Origin: Thalassobaculum_A sp040219215 | GTDB taxonomy: Bacteria > Pseudomonadota > Alphaproteobacteria > Thalassobaculales > Thalassobaculaceae | Reading direction: 5' to 3' | Length of the DNA: 64,000 nucleotides | Assembly (NCBI RefSeq): GCF_040219215.1 | Contig: NZ_JAVJSX010000007.1 | Span: 62,001-126,000, forward strand | In this document: positions 53,153 through 61,938 of the stretch, in pieces | Numbering within the stretch: the stretch's first letter is position 1 | Layout of the letters: each line of letters begins with the position of its first letter | Made by a program: the position numbers and the translations under genes | Notes under the pieces: model-generated | Told to the model about the DNA's origin: nothing | Database searches by the model: none | What the model saw: the letters and a program-made list of their open reading frames with translations, nothing else

Positions 53153-53407
53153 GAACGGCTCCTTGTTCGGCGGAAAACAGACGGGCGCCAAAACGGCTGC
53201 CCGGATCCGTGACGGATCTGGCTCCGGTCCGTTGCGGATGTAACTCGAGGCGGGCGTATAGCAAGGTGGACGGCTCGGAGCAAGGTGAGCGGTGCGCATC
53301 GGTAACAATCTCGGGCTGTCCATCCCAACCGGGAAGCCCGGAAAACAGCGGTTCACGTACCGTTCAGCGCGGTGGTCACAAAGGTTGCGCAGCCGGACGC
53401 GCGGCGA

Positions 53408-53902
53408 TCACAGAAGACGCGCACTTAGGACTTTCACCATGCTCATCGACGTCGGTTCGCTGAATCCCGGATGGGCCGTGCGCTTGGATTCGCGATACCC
53501 GAGACGCTCGAACATCGCGATGTTGCCGGGTAGCGCCAGCCGCACCCCCAGGGTCACGGACCGCGCTCCGGCCTCCGCCGCGAATGCCTCGACCGCCGCC
53601 ACCAAGGTGGACGCCACACCACGCCCCCGACTGGCGGGCGGCACCGCCAGTCGGTCGAGATAGACCATGTCCGCCCGGATTTCCGCGCAGACCGCGCCGA
53701 GCACCACTCCGGTCGCGTCCTCGGCCAGGAGCACGGCACCATCGAGCAGCCGACGCGCTAGGCTGTCGGTCGTCTCGTTCAGCGCAGCCGATGGCGGTAC
53801 CAACCGGTCCCGGTACTGGGCAAAGCCACGGTGAATCGCATCAAGTGCCTCGGGCAGACGCCCCGGACCGTCGAGCCGGACGACCCGGAACGGCGAGTTC
53901 AC
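53408..53902 (-). CDS. GNAT family N-acetyltransferase
   Basis: This 164-residue acetyltransferase has the acetyl-CoA binding motif VPPASRGRGVASTLV (Q/RxxGxG/A type) at about residues 88-102. Then SVTLGVRLALPGNIAMFERLGY follows, a common GNAT ending. It starts with GTG 53902 overlapping the stop of the aminotransferase gene by four bases, so the two were expressed together. The substrate is unknown; an amine or amino acid is likely given two PLP enzymes upstream. Confidence 0.85.
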   Translation of the reverse strand: MNSPFRVVRLDGPGRLPEALDAIHRGFAQYRDRLVPPSAALNETTDSLARRLLDGAVLLAEDATGVVLGAVCAEIRADMVYLDRLAVPPASRGRGVASTLVAAVEAFAAEAGARSVTLGVRLALPGNIAMFERLGYRESKRTAHPGFSEPTSMSMVKVLSARLL

Positions 53903-55071
53903 ACGGCCCCCCGCAGCCGGTCGCCCACCTCGCCCATCCGCTCCGCCTCCAGATTGGCGAAGGCAAGGCGCAGATACGGGTCCTGGCCGGGTCCAAACAC
54001 CGTGCCGGGCAGCGCCAGGACTCCATGATCCTGGGCCAGCCGCCTGGCGACCGCAGCCGCCGGCTCACCCGTGAAGGGGTGACGCAGATAGGCGAAGTAG
54101 GCACCGGTCGATACCAGTTCGAAGCCGAGATTGCCGGACTCGAACACCCGCAGCAGGGCGGCGCGGCGCTGCGCCATCATCGCCCGCTTCCCGTCGGCCC
54201 ACGGCAGCAGGTGCCGCAACGCGTACAGGGCGCCATCCTGGGCGATCCGCGCGGTGCAGATCGAGATGGTGTCCATCAGCTTGGCCACCTGATCGACGAA
54301 GCCGGCCCCCGCGACGATCGAGCCGACCCGGTAGCCGGTCAGGCTGAACGCCTTGGAGAAGCTGTAGAGCTGTACGACCGTGTCGCCCCAGGCCGGATCG
54401 CGGAACAGGTCATGGCGCGGCTGGTCGGGATCGAGGAAGTCCTTGTAGGTCTCGTCCAGCACCAGGGCGACCCCATGTTCGGCGCAGACATCGCGGAATC
54501 CGGCCAGCACGTCCGGCGGAATCACCGCACCGGTCGGGTTGTTCGGAGTGACCAGCACCAGCGCCTTGGTGCGCGGGGTGATCAGCCGGACGGCATCCGC
54601 CGGGTCCGGCACCCCGCCGCGGTCGGGCCGAAACGGCAGATGCACGGCGGTCACCCCGAGGGAATCCAGCCACATCTAATGATTGAAGTAATAGGGCAGC
54701 GGCAGGATCACTTCGTCGCCGCGTCGGGCCAGCGCCATCAGAGTCAGGCTGTAGGCCTGGTTGCAGCCCGCGGTGACCAGCACGTTGTCTGGTTCGATGC
54801 TGCCGCCGTACACACCGGCCATGTGCTCGGCCAACGCCTCGCGCAACGGTGCGATCCCGGTGATCGCGGTGTACTGGGCGGTCTCGAACAGCCGGACCCG
54901 GTCGGCCAGATGCGCGCGCAGCTCCTCGGCCGGCGGGTAGCTGGGCACCGCCTGGCACAGGTCGAGCAGCGGCCGGTCCGCCGGATAGCTGCGGCCCGCC
55001 ACCCACCCCTTGGCCTCGGCAATCGGCGGCTCGACGACGGCGATGACGTCGGGATTCGTGGTGTAGCGCAT
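53899..55071 (-). pseudogene. PLP-dependent aminotransferase (fold type I) interrupted by an amber codon
   Basis: The reading frame begins at ATG 55071 (MRYTTNPDVIAVVEPPIAEA). It has VTAGCNQAYSLTLMALARRG and LPLPYYFNH, then a TAG at 54676-54678 (codon 132). It continues in the same frame as MWLDSLGV, TPNNPTG, LDETYKDF and the PLP lysine in LYSFSKAFSLTGYRVGS, to the end at 53899. All expected class I/II motifs are kept on both sides, so this is one gene with a point stop. In related enzymes, as I recall, the lost position is Gln or Lys (CAG or AAG). As written, only an inactive N-terminal fragment would be made. Confidence 0.85.
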
Positions 55072-55158
55072 GAGCGGAGAACCGGGCGGCTGCAACGACG
55101 TGCGGAGATTAAGGCGTGGCTTGATTGCGGTCCAGCGAAGGAAGGTCGCACACGTTCC

Positions 55159-56268
55159 CTAATTCAGCCCGCCGGCGTCGATCCACGCGAGCAGCCGGAC
55201 GACGTCGTCGTCGCTGTTGAACAGGTGGACCGAACAGCGCACCCGGCCGCTGCCGTCCCACAGGTGGATGCCGGCTTCGGCCGCACGTTCGACGATCGCC
55301 GCGTTTTCGACGTGGGCAAAGGCGATGTTGCCGGCCCGCTCCGCGCTCGGCGCCGGTGTGATCAGCTCCAGCCCCCGCTCCGTCAGACCGCGGTGCAGCG
55401 CCCCGCCGAGGCTGTCGACATGACCGGCGATCGCCTCGATCCCGTACGGCAACAGGCAGTCGAGGGAAGCTTTCAACAGGTAGACGTCCAGATGGTTGGA
55501 GTTGCCGGCCTGCGCCCGGCGGGCATCCCCGTGCGGGGCATAGGCCTGGCCGTCCGGCGCATCGCTTCCGGAAGCCCAGCCGACAGCCATCGGGTCGAAC
55601 TTCGGCCGCCGGGACCTGTTCCAGGCGAGGATTCCCGACTGTGTGGCGCACAGGTACTTGTAGCAGCTCGACACCGTGAAGTCGGCAAGCCGGCCGTCGA
55701 CCGGCACGACGCCGAGGGCATGGCTGGCATCGACGATCAGCACCGTGTCGCGGTCCGCCAGCCCCGCGGCCAGCGCCGCGATGTCCAGGCGCTGGCCGGT
55801 CAGCGACGTGACCTGGCTGACATACAGCACACGGGTCCGCGCGTCGCATGCCGCCAGCAGGTCGTCGACTTCGATCCGCCAGCCGCGCGCCGGAACGATC
55901 CGCGGGTTGACGCCAAGCGACCGTAGGCGCAGCAGAGCGTGCCGGCCGGAGGCGTAGTCCTTGTCGGCCACCACCACGTTGTCGCCGGCACGCCAGTCGA
56001 CCGCCGACAGCACCCGCGCAATCCCCTCCGACGCGCTGCCGATCAGCGCATGGTCCGCAGCCGGCAGGCCGGTCAGGGTCGCCAGCTGTTCCTTGACCTG
56101 CGCTCCGACCTCCCAATGCCGTTGATAGCCGGCGGCACCCGCCGCCTTGTCGGCGGCGTAGGCTTCGAAGGCAGCACGGTGAGCCTTCAGCAAGGGCGGC
56201 TGCCCGCCGGTCGCGAGATGGACCCGCCCGTCATCCAGGCCGATGAAATCGGATTTCGATGCCAGCAT
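55159..56268 (-). CDS. Class V aminotransferase-fold PLP enzyme
   Basis: This 369-residue protein starts at ATG 56268 (MLASKSDFIGLDDGRVHLAT); an upstream in-frame extension is dismissed as low-complexity. It contains GSASEGIARVLSAV, a DASHALGVVPVD block (the PLP-binding Asp and His of class V) and the Schiff-base Lys in VSSCYKYLCATQSG. The family includes cysteine desulfurase-like and selenocysteine lyase-like enzymes and aminotransferases. Specific function is unknown. It is followed after 87 bases by the broken aminotransferase gene and then the GNAT gene. Confidence 0.8.
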   Translation of the reverse strand: MLASKSDFIGLDDGRVHLATGGQPPLLKAHRAAFEAYAADKAAGAAGYQRHWEVGAQVKEQLATLTGLPAADHALIGSASEGIARVLSAVDWRAGDNVVVADKDYASGRHALLRLRSLGVNPRIVPARGWRIEVDDLLAACDARTRVLYVSQVTSLTGQRLDIAALAAGLADRDTVLIVDASHALGVVPVDGRLADFTVSSCYKYLCATQSGILAWNRSRRPKFDPMAVGWASGSDAPDGQAYAPHGDARRAQAGNSNHLDVYLLKASLDCLLPYGIEAIAGHVDSLGGALHRGLTERGLELITPAPSAERAGNIAFAHVENAAIVERAAEAGIHLWDGSGRVRCSVHLFNSDDDVVRLLAWIDAGGLN

Positions 56269-56432
56269 GAAATCCAGTGTAGGCGTGCCGCCGGTCGAGC
56301 GAAATGGGCCAGATCGGTGGCAGCCGGTGCCAGTCGGCCCCATATTGCGAGCGTTGTTTGATGAAATGATGCTTCAACTCAAGAAACTCCGCGGTCCGAG
56401 AGCCGCGCGTTGCCAACACAGGGAGAAGATGG

Positions 56433-57221
56433 ATGGACAGCAGCGACGGCCCTTCGGTGTTCGTGCGGCGCGACGGCGCGGTGGCGATCGTGACCTTGAA
56501 CGAACCGGCCTCGCTGAACGCGCTGTCCGGCGGCATCAAGGCCGGGATCGAGCAGCAACTGCCCGCGCTCATCGCCGATCCGGAGGTGCGTGCCATCGTC
56601 CTGACCGGCACCGGACGGGCGTTCTGCGCCGGCGGCGACATCCGGGCCATGGACGAGCGCGACACCGTGTCGATGCGCCGGCGGATGCAGCGCAGCTACC
56701 GTTGGCTGGTCCCGCTGATGACCGCCGACAAGCCGGTGATCACGGCGGTCAACGGCGTGGCGGCAGGCGCCGGGTTCTCGCTGGCGCTGGCCGGCGACAT
56801 CGTGTGCGCCTCGGTCGAGGCCAAGTTCAAGGCCGGGTTCCCGGGCATCGGCGCAATTCCCGACTTCGCGCTGGCCTACTCGCTGCCCCGGGCGGTCGGG
56901 ATGATCCGCGCCAAGGAGATCCTGTTCTCCAACCGCGAGGTCACCGCCACCGAAGCCCACGACCTGGGTTTCGTCTCGCACCTCACGGAACACGCGGCGC
57001 TGATGGATACCGCTCTGTCCCTTGCGGCCACTTTGGCCGCCGGGCCGACCATGGCCTACGGCCTGACCAAGCAGTTGCTGCAGCGCGCCTACGAGATGCC
57101 GCTGGAAGGATTTCTCGAGCTGGAGGCCATGGCGCAGACGACAGCCTTCGGAAGCGCCGATTTCGCCGAGGGCACGACTGCGTTCAAGGGCAAGCGCAAG
57201 CCGGCGTTCCGCGGCAACTGA
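56433..57221 (+). CDS. Enoyl-CoA hydratase/isomerase family protein
   Basis: This 262-residue crotonase-fold protein has the oxyanion-hole motifs AFCAGGDIRAM and GVAAGAGFSLALAGD. The first catalytic Glu of hydratases is replaced (FPGIGAIPDF), while the Asp of the IPD motif is kept, a pattern seen in PaaG-like isomerases. A hydratase assignment is therefore not certain. AGGGAGAAG lies just before ATG 56433. It converges with the CoA-transferase gene four bases away, and the pair with the IclR regulator suggests a small acyl-CoA degradation locus. Confidence 0.85.
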   Translation: MDSSDGPSVFVRRDGAVAIVTLNEPASLNALSGGIKAGIEQQLPALIADPEVRAIVLTGTGRAFCAGGDIRAMDERDTVSMRRRMQRSYRWLVPLMTADKPVITAVNGVAAGAGFSLALAGDIVCASVEAKFKAGFPGIGAIPDFALAYSLPRAVGMIRAKEILFSNREVTATEAHDLGFVSHLTEHAALMDTALSLAATLAAGPTMAYGLTKQLLQRAYEMPLEGFLELEAMAQTTAFGSADFAEGTTAFKGKRKPAFRGN

Positions 57222-57225
57222 CCGC

Positions 57226-58389
57226 CTACCCGGACGGCTTCGCAATTCGGCCGATCACCCCGGCGGCCTTCAACCGAGCGATCGTTTCGGAATCGCAACC
57301 CCAGTCGGCCAGTGCCTCCTCGGTGCCGGCACCGGCGGGCTCCGGCGGAGTCGGGATGCCGGGCTTGCTCCGGCTGAACCGGGGGGCCGGGGCCGGCTGC
57401 ATCACCCCGTCGATCTCCACGAAGGTGCCTCGGGCCCGGTTGTGCGGGTGGCCCGGCGCGTCCGCCAGCGACAGGACCGGCGCCACGCAGGCATCGGTGC
57501 CTTCCAGAAGAGCGCACCACTCGGCCTGGGTCCTGGTTGCGATGCGCTCGGCTATCAAGCGCTTGGCGGCCGGCCAGTCGGCCGGGTCGGACCCGGTCGG
57601 CGCGGTCTCGTCCAGGCCGATCCGGGCGTAGAACTCGCGCCGGAACCGCTCCTCGATCGGCCCGACCGAGAGGTAGGCGCCGTCGGCGCAGACGTAGACC
57701 TCGTAGTAGGGCGCGCCGGAGTCCAGCACGTTGGCACCCCGGGTGCCGCTGTGCAGCCCGGCCGCCGAGAGGCCGTAGAACGCGGTCATCAACGAGGCCG
57801 CACCGTCGATCATGGCGGCGTCGACCACCTGGCCCTTGCCGGAACGCTGGGCCTCCAGCAGCCCGCACAGGATCCCGAAGGCGAGGTACAGCGAGCCGCC
57901 GCCGAAGTCGCCGACCAGGTTCAGCGGCGGAGTCGGCGGCTGGCCGGCGCGGCCGATGGCATGCAGGGCGCCGGTCAGCGCGATGTAGTTGAGATCGTGG
58001 CCGGCGGCAGGGGCCAGCGGCCCGTCCTGGCCCCAACCGGTCATGCGACCGTAGACCAGCTTCGGGTTGCGGGCGAGACACGGCTCCGGCCCCAGGCCCA
58101 GCCGCTCCATAGTTCCCGGCCGGAATCCCTCGATCAGCGCGTCGGCACGGCCCACCAGATCAAGCACCAGGGCGGTGCCGTCGGGACTCTTCAGGTCGAC
58201 CGCCGCAGAACGCCGGCCCCGGTTGGTCAACTCGAAGCGCGCCGGGGTTTCGATGCCCAGGTCGGCCGCCGCCACCGGCCGGTCGAGCCGCAGCACCGTC
58301 GCTCCCATGTCGGCCAGCAGCATGGCGCACATCGGCGCCGGGCCAATACCGGCGAACTCCAGCACCCGGTAGCCTGTCAGAGGACCCAT
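57226..58389 (-). CDS. Family III CoA-transferase (CaiB/BaiF, alpha-methylacyl-CoA racemase type)
   Basis: This 387-residue protein opens with GYRVLEFAGIGPAPMCAMLLADMGATVLR (split here for reading: VLEFAGIGPAPM and LLADMGAT), typical of the CaiB/AMACR branch. Later come DLKSPDGTALVLDL, LIEGFRPGTMERLG and GHDLNYIALTGAL, the last with the conserved Asp region near 125-130. The closest named activity by motif is alpha-methylacyl-CoA racemase, but CoA transfer to a carboxylic acid is equally possible. It is divergent from iclR across a palindromic operator. Confidence 0.88.
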   Translation of the reverse strand: MGPLTGYRVLEFAGIGPAPMCAMLLADMGATVLRLDRPVAAADLGIETPARFELTNRGRRSAAVDLKSPDGTALVLDLVGRADALIEGFRPGTMERLGLGPEPCLARNPKLVYGRMTGWGQDGPLAPAAGHDLNYIALTGALHAIGRAGQPPTPPLNLVGDFGGGSLYLAFGILCGLLEAQRSGKGQVVDAAMIDGAASLMTAFYGLSAAGLHSGTRGANVLDSGAPYYEVYVCADGAYLSVGPIEERFRREFYARIGLDETAPTGSDPADWPAAKRLIAERIATRTQAEWCALLEGTDACVAPVLSLADAPGHPHNRARGTFVEIDGVMQPAPAPRFSRSKPGIPTPPEPAGAGTEEALADWGCDSETIARLKAAGVIGRIAKPSG

Positions 58390-58440
58390 GTTGATCTTCC
58401 GGGTGTCGGAATCAGGATTCGGGGATGTCGCTTCATCTGT

Positions 58441-58455
58441 TGAAATGGCGTTTCA
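58441..58455. promoter_or_regulatory. IclR-type operator palindrome
   Basis: TGAAATGGCGTTTCA is a 15-bp palindrome (TGAAA-N5-TTTCA) in the 118-base gap between the divergent CoA-transferase and IclR genes. Size and half-sites fit known IclR-family boxes. Confidence 0.65.
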
Positions 58456-58507
58456 CAAAATGTAGAACTGCGGGGAGCTGCTTCGTTTGCACACCCGTGA
58501 GGATAGC

Positions 58508-59305
58508 ATGCCATCGTTCAAACCGGTCATCGCGCTGTCGCGCGGGCTCGACGTGCTGCGGGTGGTCAATCAAGAGAAGCTGGCGACCGTCGGCTCGATC
58601 CACAAGGCAACCGGTCTGGACAAGGCCACCGTCGTGCGGATGCTGGAAACCCTGGAGAACCAGGGCTACGTGATGCGCGACACCGAACGCGCGGCCTACG
58701 CGCCGACCGGCCGCACCCTGCTGCTCAGCCAAGGCTACGACCGACACCTGTGGATCGGCAGCATCGCTGACCCGATCCTGCAGGAGGTCCGCGACCAGGT
58801 CGGCTGGCCGGTCGACATCGCGCTGTTCGACCGCGACGCCATGATCATCTCGCAGACCTTGCAGGAACGCGGCTCGGTGTTCTTCGTCCGCCGCCGGCCG
58901 GGGTTCCGGATTCCGGTGCTGACCACCTCGCTCGGCCGCGCCTACCTGGCGTACTGCAGCGACGATGAACGCCGCACCATCGTCGGGCGGCTGGCGGCGA
59001 TCCCGGGACCGTCGACCGAGCTCGCCCGCCAGCCGGAACGGCTTGCCCGGGCCATCGAGGACGTCCGCAGCCGCGGCTACGCGCTAACCGATCCGAGCTA
59101 CAGCCACGAGATGTTCGACGACAAGGTCTGGGCGATCGGCGTGCCGGTGCGCAACGAGCAGACCGTGTTCGCCGCGATCAACGTCATGCTGCTGCACGGC
59201 GCCATGACCGAAGAAGCCGGCATCCGGCAGTTCCTGGAGCCGCTGCGGCGCACCGCCGACCGTATCGCCGGCGAACTGACCGCCCGCAGCGCGCTTACGC
59301 CTTGA
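58508..59305 (+). CDS. IclR family transcriptional regulator
   Basis: This 265-residue regulator starts at ATG 58508, which has GTGAGGA just upstream; a TTG seven codons earlier is rejected. The N-terminal helix-turn-helix is ATVGSIHKATGLDKATVVRM (about 25-45) and the C-terminal effector domain includes RGYALTDPSYSHEMFDDKVWAIGVPV, cut here into its start and end. It diverges from the CoA-transferase gene and is likely its repressor or activator. Its 3' end overlaps the end of trmB by 11 bases. Confidence 0.9.
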   Translation: MPSFKPVIALSRGLDVLRVVNQEKLATVGSIHKATGLDKATVVRMLETLENQGYVMRDTERAAYAPTGRTLLLSQGYDRHLWIGSIADPILQEVRDQVGWPVDIALFDRDAMIISQTLQERGSVFFVRRRPGFRIPVLTTSLGRAYLAYCSDDERRTIVGRLAAIPGPSTELARQPERLARAIEDVRSRGYALTDPSYSHEMFDDKVWAIGVPVRNEQTVFAAINVMLLHGAMTEEAGIRQFLEPLRRTADRIAGELTARSALTP

Positions 59306-59999
59306 CGAACCGAAGATAGGCCGGCTCGCGGCCTTCGCGGCGGGCCTTTGCCTCGTACCGGGTCTCCGGCCAGTCCTCGGCTCGGGTGCGCCAGTCGGCG
59401 AGGCGCCCGCCGGTCCAACGCAAGCCGGGGTGCGCGGTAACGCGGGCCAGGATCCAGTGCAGGTAGGCGACATCGTCGGTGGCGATCCGCAGCTCGCCGC
59501 CCGGCACCAGCAGGTCGTGGAACCGCGCAATCGAGGCGTGCTGGATCAGCCGCCGGAAATGATGGCGCCGCTTCGGCCACGGATCGGGATGCAGGACGAA
59601 CACCCGCTCCAGCGAGCCGGCGGGCATTGCGTCGATCATCGGCCGGGCATCGTCGGCCAGGATCCGGACGTTGTCGCTTTCGTCATTTTCCAGATGCCGC
59701 AAAAGCGAGGCGACACCGTTCATGAACGGCTCGGCGCCGACGATGCCGACATCCGGATTGGAGCGGGCCTGCCAGGCCAGATGCTCACCACCGCCGAAGC
59801 CGACTTCCAGCCACGCTGCGCGAACCGGCCGCGCGAACCAGGTCTTCGGGTCAGCCGATGCGGGTTCGGCCGGCACCGCTAGCTCGGGCAGACGGTCGTC
59901 CAGCAGCGCCTGCATGTTGGCGCGCAGCGGCCGTCCCTTGCGGCGACCGAAGAACAGCCGGTCGCCGGGGACCCGCCCGGGATCGCGGGGCTGGGGCAT
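59295..59999 (-). CDS. trmB: tRNA (guanine-N7-)-methyltransferase
   Basis: This 234-residue enzyme makes m7G46 in tRNA. SAM motif I is LEVGFGGGEHLAW, and the highly conserved block HPDPWPKRRHHFRRL is diagnostic. The C-terminal TRYEAKARREGREP matches the TrmB tRNA-contact tail. It follows metK after 17 bases, so both share a transcript; in many Rhodospirillales this pair also neighbours lnt, as here. Confidence 0.96.
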   Translation of the reverse strand: MPQPRDPGRVPGDRLFFGRRKGRPLRANMQALLDDRLPELAVPAEPASADPKTWFARPVRAAWLEVGFGGGEHLAWQARSNPDVGIVGAEPFMNGVASLLRHLENDESDNVRILADDARPMIDAMPAGSLERVFVLHPDPWPKRRHHFRRLIQHASIARFHDLLVPGGELRIATDDVAYLHWILARVTAHPGLRWTGGRLADWRTRAEDWPETRYEAKARREGREPAYLRFVKA

Positions 60000-60016
60000 A
60001 AGGTCGGCGGTGGCGG

Positions 60017-61186
60017 TCAGGCCAGCGCCGCCTTCAGGTCGTCGACCAGGTCGAGCTTCTCCCAGCTGAACCCGCCGCTGTCGTCCGGCGTGCGGCCGAA
60101 ATGGCCGTAAGCCGCCGTGCGGGCGTAGATCGGGTTGCTGAGCGCCAATCGGGTACGGATGCCACGCGGTGACAGGTCAACGTTCTTGGCGATGACCTTC
60201 GACAGCTTCTCCTCGTCGACCCGGCCGGTGCCGTAGGTCTCGACGAAGATCGACAGCGGATGCGACACGCCGATCGCGTATGAAACCTGGATGGTGCACT
60301 TGTCGGCAAACCCGGCGGCAACGATGTTCTTGGCGACCCAGCGCGCGGCATAGGCGGCCGAGCGGTCGACCTTGGTCGGGTCCTTGCCGGAGAACGCACC
60401 GCCGCCGTGCGGAGCGGCACCGCCATAGGTGTCGACGATGATCTTGCGCCCGGTCAGGCCGCAGTCGCCGTCCGGCCCGCCGATCACGAACCGGCCGGTC
60501 GGGTTGATGTAGTAGACGGTGTCGTCGTCGATCCAGCCTTCCGGCATGGTCTCTCGAATGAACGGCAGAACGATGCCCCGGACCTCGTCCTGCGACAGAT
60601 TGGCGTCGTGCTGGGTGGAGATCACCACCGAGGTCGCCTTGACCGGCCGGCCGTTCTCGTAGCGCAGGGTGACCTGGCTCTTAGAGTCCGGGCCGAGGCC
60701 CTTGACCGTGCCGTCGTGGCGGGCCCGCGCCATGCGGCGCAGAATCTCATGGCTGTAGTGGATCGGCGCCGGCATCAGCGCGTCGGTCTCGGTGCAGGCA
60801 TAGCCGAACATGATGCCCTGGTCGCCGGCCCCTTCGTCCTTGTTGCCGGCAGCGTCGACGCCAACGGCGATATCAACGGACTGCTCGTGCAGCAGAATGT
60901 CGACCGCGGCGGTCTCCCAGTGGAAACCCTCCTGCTCGTAGCCGATATCCTTGACCGCGGCGCGGACCCCTTCTTCCATCAGCGCCTGGGTGACGCTGGA
61001 CGGGCCGCGCACTTCGCCGGCAAGCACGATCTTGTTGGTGGTGGCCAACGTCTCGCACGCCACCCGGCTGGCCGGGTCGGCCGCCAGGAACAGATCGACG
61101 ATCGTATCGGAAATGCGGTCGCAAACCTTGTCCGGATGACCTTCGGACACCGATTCGCTCGTAAACAGGTAACTCGACTGGCTCAA
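60017..61186 (-). CDS. metK: S-adenosylmethionine synthetase (housekeeping copy)
   Basis: This 389-residue enzyme shows SEGHPDKVCDRISDTIVDLF, GAGDQGIMFGYACTETDALM and GGGAFSGKDPTKVDRS. It is the alphaproteobacterial type (GEVRGPSSVTQALMEEGVR) and sits in the conserved corC-lnt-XRE-metK-trmB order. It starts with TTG at 61186 with GGAGG six bases upstream. This start codon and the hairpin-containing leader may hold its expression down. The betaine-linked copy lies about 10 kb away. Confidence 0.95.
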   Translation of the reverse strand: MSQSSYLFTSESVSEGHPDKVCDRISDTIVDLFLAADPASRVACETLATTNKIVLAGEVRGPSSVTQALMEEGVRAAVKDIGYEQEGFHWETAAVDILLHEQSVDIAVGVDAAGNKDEGAGDQGIMFGYACTETDALMPAPIHYSHEILRRMARARHDGTVKGLGPDSKSQVTLRYENGRPVKATSVVISTQHDANLSQDEVRGIVLPFIRETMPEGWIDDDTVYYINPTGRFVIGGPDGDCGLTGRKIIVDTYGGAAPHGGGAFSGKDPTKVDRSAAYAARWVAKNIVAAGFADKCTIQVSYAIGVSHPLSIFVETYGTGRVDEEKLSKVIAKNVDLSPRGIRTRLALSNPIYARTAAYGHFGRTPDDSGGFSWEKLDLVDDLKAALA

Positions 61187-61261
61187 CAGAACCTCCGCGC
61201 GGCAGACCAGGGGACCGGGACTCTCAATGGAGGCGGAATCCCAACGGACCGGGAATCGACG

Positions 61262-61284
61262 AGGGCCGGCGTCGAACCGGCCCT
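61262..61284 (-). promoter_or_regulatory. Stem-loop in the metK leader
   Basis: AGGGCCGG and CCGGCCCT form an eight-bp perfect stem with a seven-base loop in the 188-base gap between the XRE gene and metK. A weak minus-strand promoter (TTGACC at 61323-61328, CACAAC at 61300-61305) lies just upstream of it. It may affect metK translation or mRNA stability; I could not match a known SAM riboswitch class. Confidence 0.4.
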
Positions 61285-61374
61285 GGCGTGAGACGGGGCG
61301 TTGTGGCCCGAATGCAGGTGCTGGTCAAGAGTGAAGCCGAGCTGTCGCCGCGGCTTCACCGCTCAGGCGGACAA

Positions 61375-61827
61375 CTACCGTCCCCCGCCATCGATGGCAT
61401 CAGCGATCGAGCGGGTCAGTTCATACAGCCGGCGTCGCGCCGTAGGGTCCGGGATACGATAGAAGGCGCGCACCAACTCTATGGTCTCGCGCTGCTGCAT
61501 CGGATCGTCTGCCGGCGTGGCCGAGGTCGGCGGATGCTGGCCGTCGACTGCAGCGTCCGCTAGGTCGTCAAAGAAGAATCCAACCGGCACCTGCAGAGCC
61601 CGCGCCAAGTCGAACAATCGGCTGGCACCCACCCGATTGGCGCCACGCTCATACTTCTGGACTTGCTGGAACGTCAACCCGAGGGCGTCGCCAAGACGCT
61701 CCTGGCTCATCCCGAGCAGGGTGCGGCGCAGCCGGATGCGGACACCAACGTGCACATCTACTGGATTGGGATTCCCTGCGGTTGGCGGTCGACCGACCCG
61801 CCTGCGACCCGGCCGTTCGCTCACCAT
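61375..61827 (-). CDS. XRE family helix-turn-helix regulator
   Basis: This 150-residue protein has an XRE (Cro/CI) helix-turn-helix at about residues 27-80, with RIRLRRTLLGMSQERLGDAL and TFQQVQKYERGANRVGASRL. A Pro-rich linker precedes a C-terminal helix that ends ELTRSIADAIDGGGR. The N-terminus has an AT-hook-like GRRRVGRPP. GAGGG precedes ATG 61827. It occurs between lnt and metK in related genomes. Control of metK or itself is inferred from a palindrome in its promoter. Confidence 0.88.
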   Translation of the reverse strand: MVSERPGRRRVGRPPTAGNPNPVDVHVGVRIRLRRTLLGMSQERLGDALGLTFQQVQKYERGANRVGASRLFDLARALQVPVGFFFDDLADAAVDGQHPPTSATPADDPMQQRETIELVRAFYRIPDPTARRRLYELTRSIADAIDGGGR

Positions 61828-61863
61828 ACCGCCCTCACCATTCGTTAACCAAAATTCGCGCGC

Positions 61864-61891
61864 ATTATTCCATACTCATGTATGCAGTCAA
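61864..61891 (-). promoter_or_regulatory. XRE gene promoter with embedded palindrome
   Basis: On the minus strand TTGACT (61886-61891) and AATAAT (61864-61869) are 16 bases apart. Between them lies CATAC-N4-GTATG (61871-61884), a palindrome that would block RNA polymerase if bound, as expected for an autorepressing XRE protein. Confidence 0.55.
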
Positions 61892-61938
61892 CGCCGCTCA
61901 GCAGCGTTGATGCACAAAAATCCAACAATTCGACGGTG

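Noticed and set aside
53153..53407. SAH riboswitch or operator upstream of ahcY
   Set aside because: I could not find the SAH aptamer core. A palindrome GATCCGT-G-ACGGATC at 53204-53218 is present, but alone it is weak evidence.
61187..61374. A SAM-responsive riboswitch upstream of metK
   Set aside because: The leader has CACAACG and a hairpin, slightly like SAM/SAH aptamers, but the rest of the conserved core and a sequestered ribosome-binding site are missing. A covariance-model search would decide.
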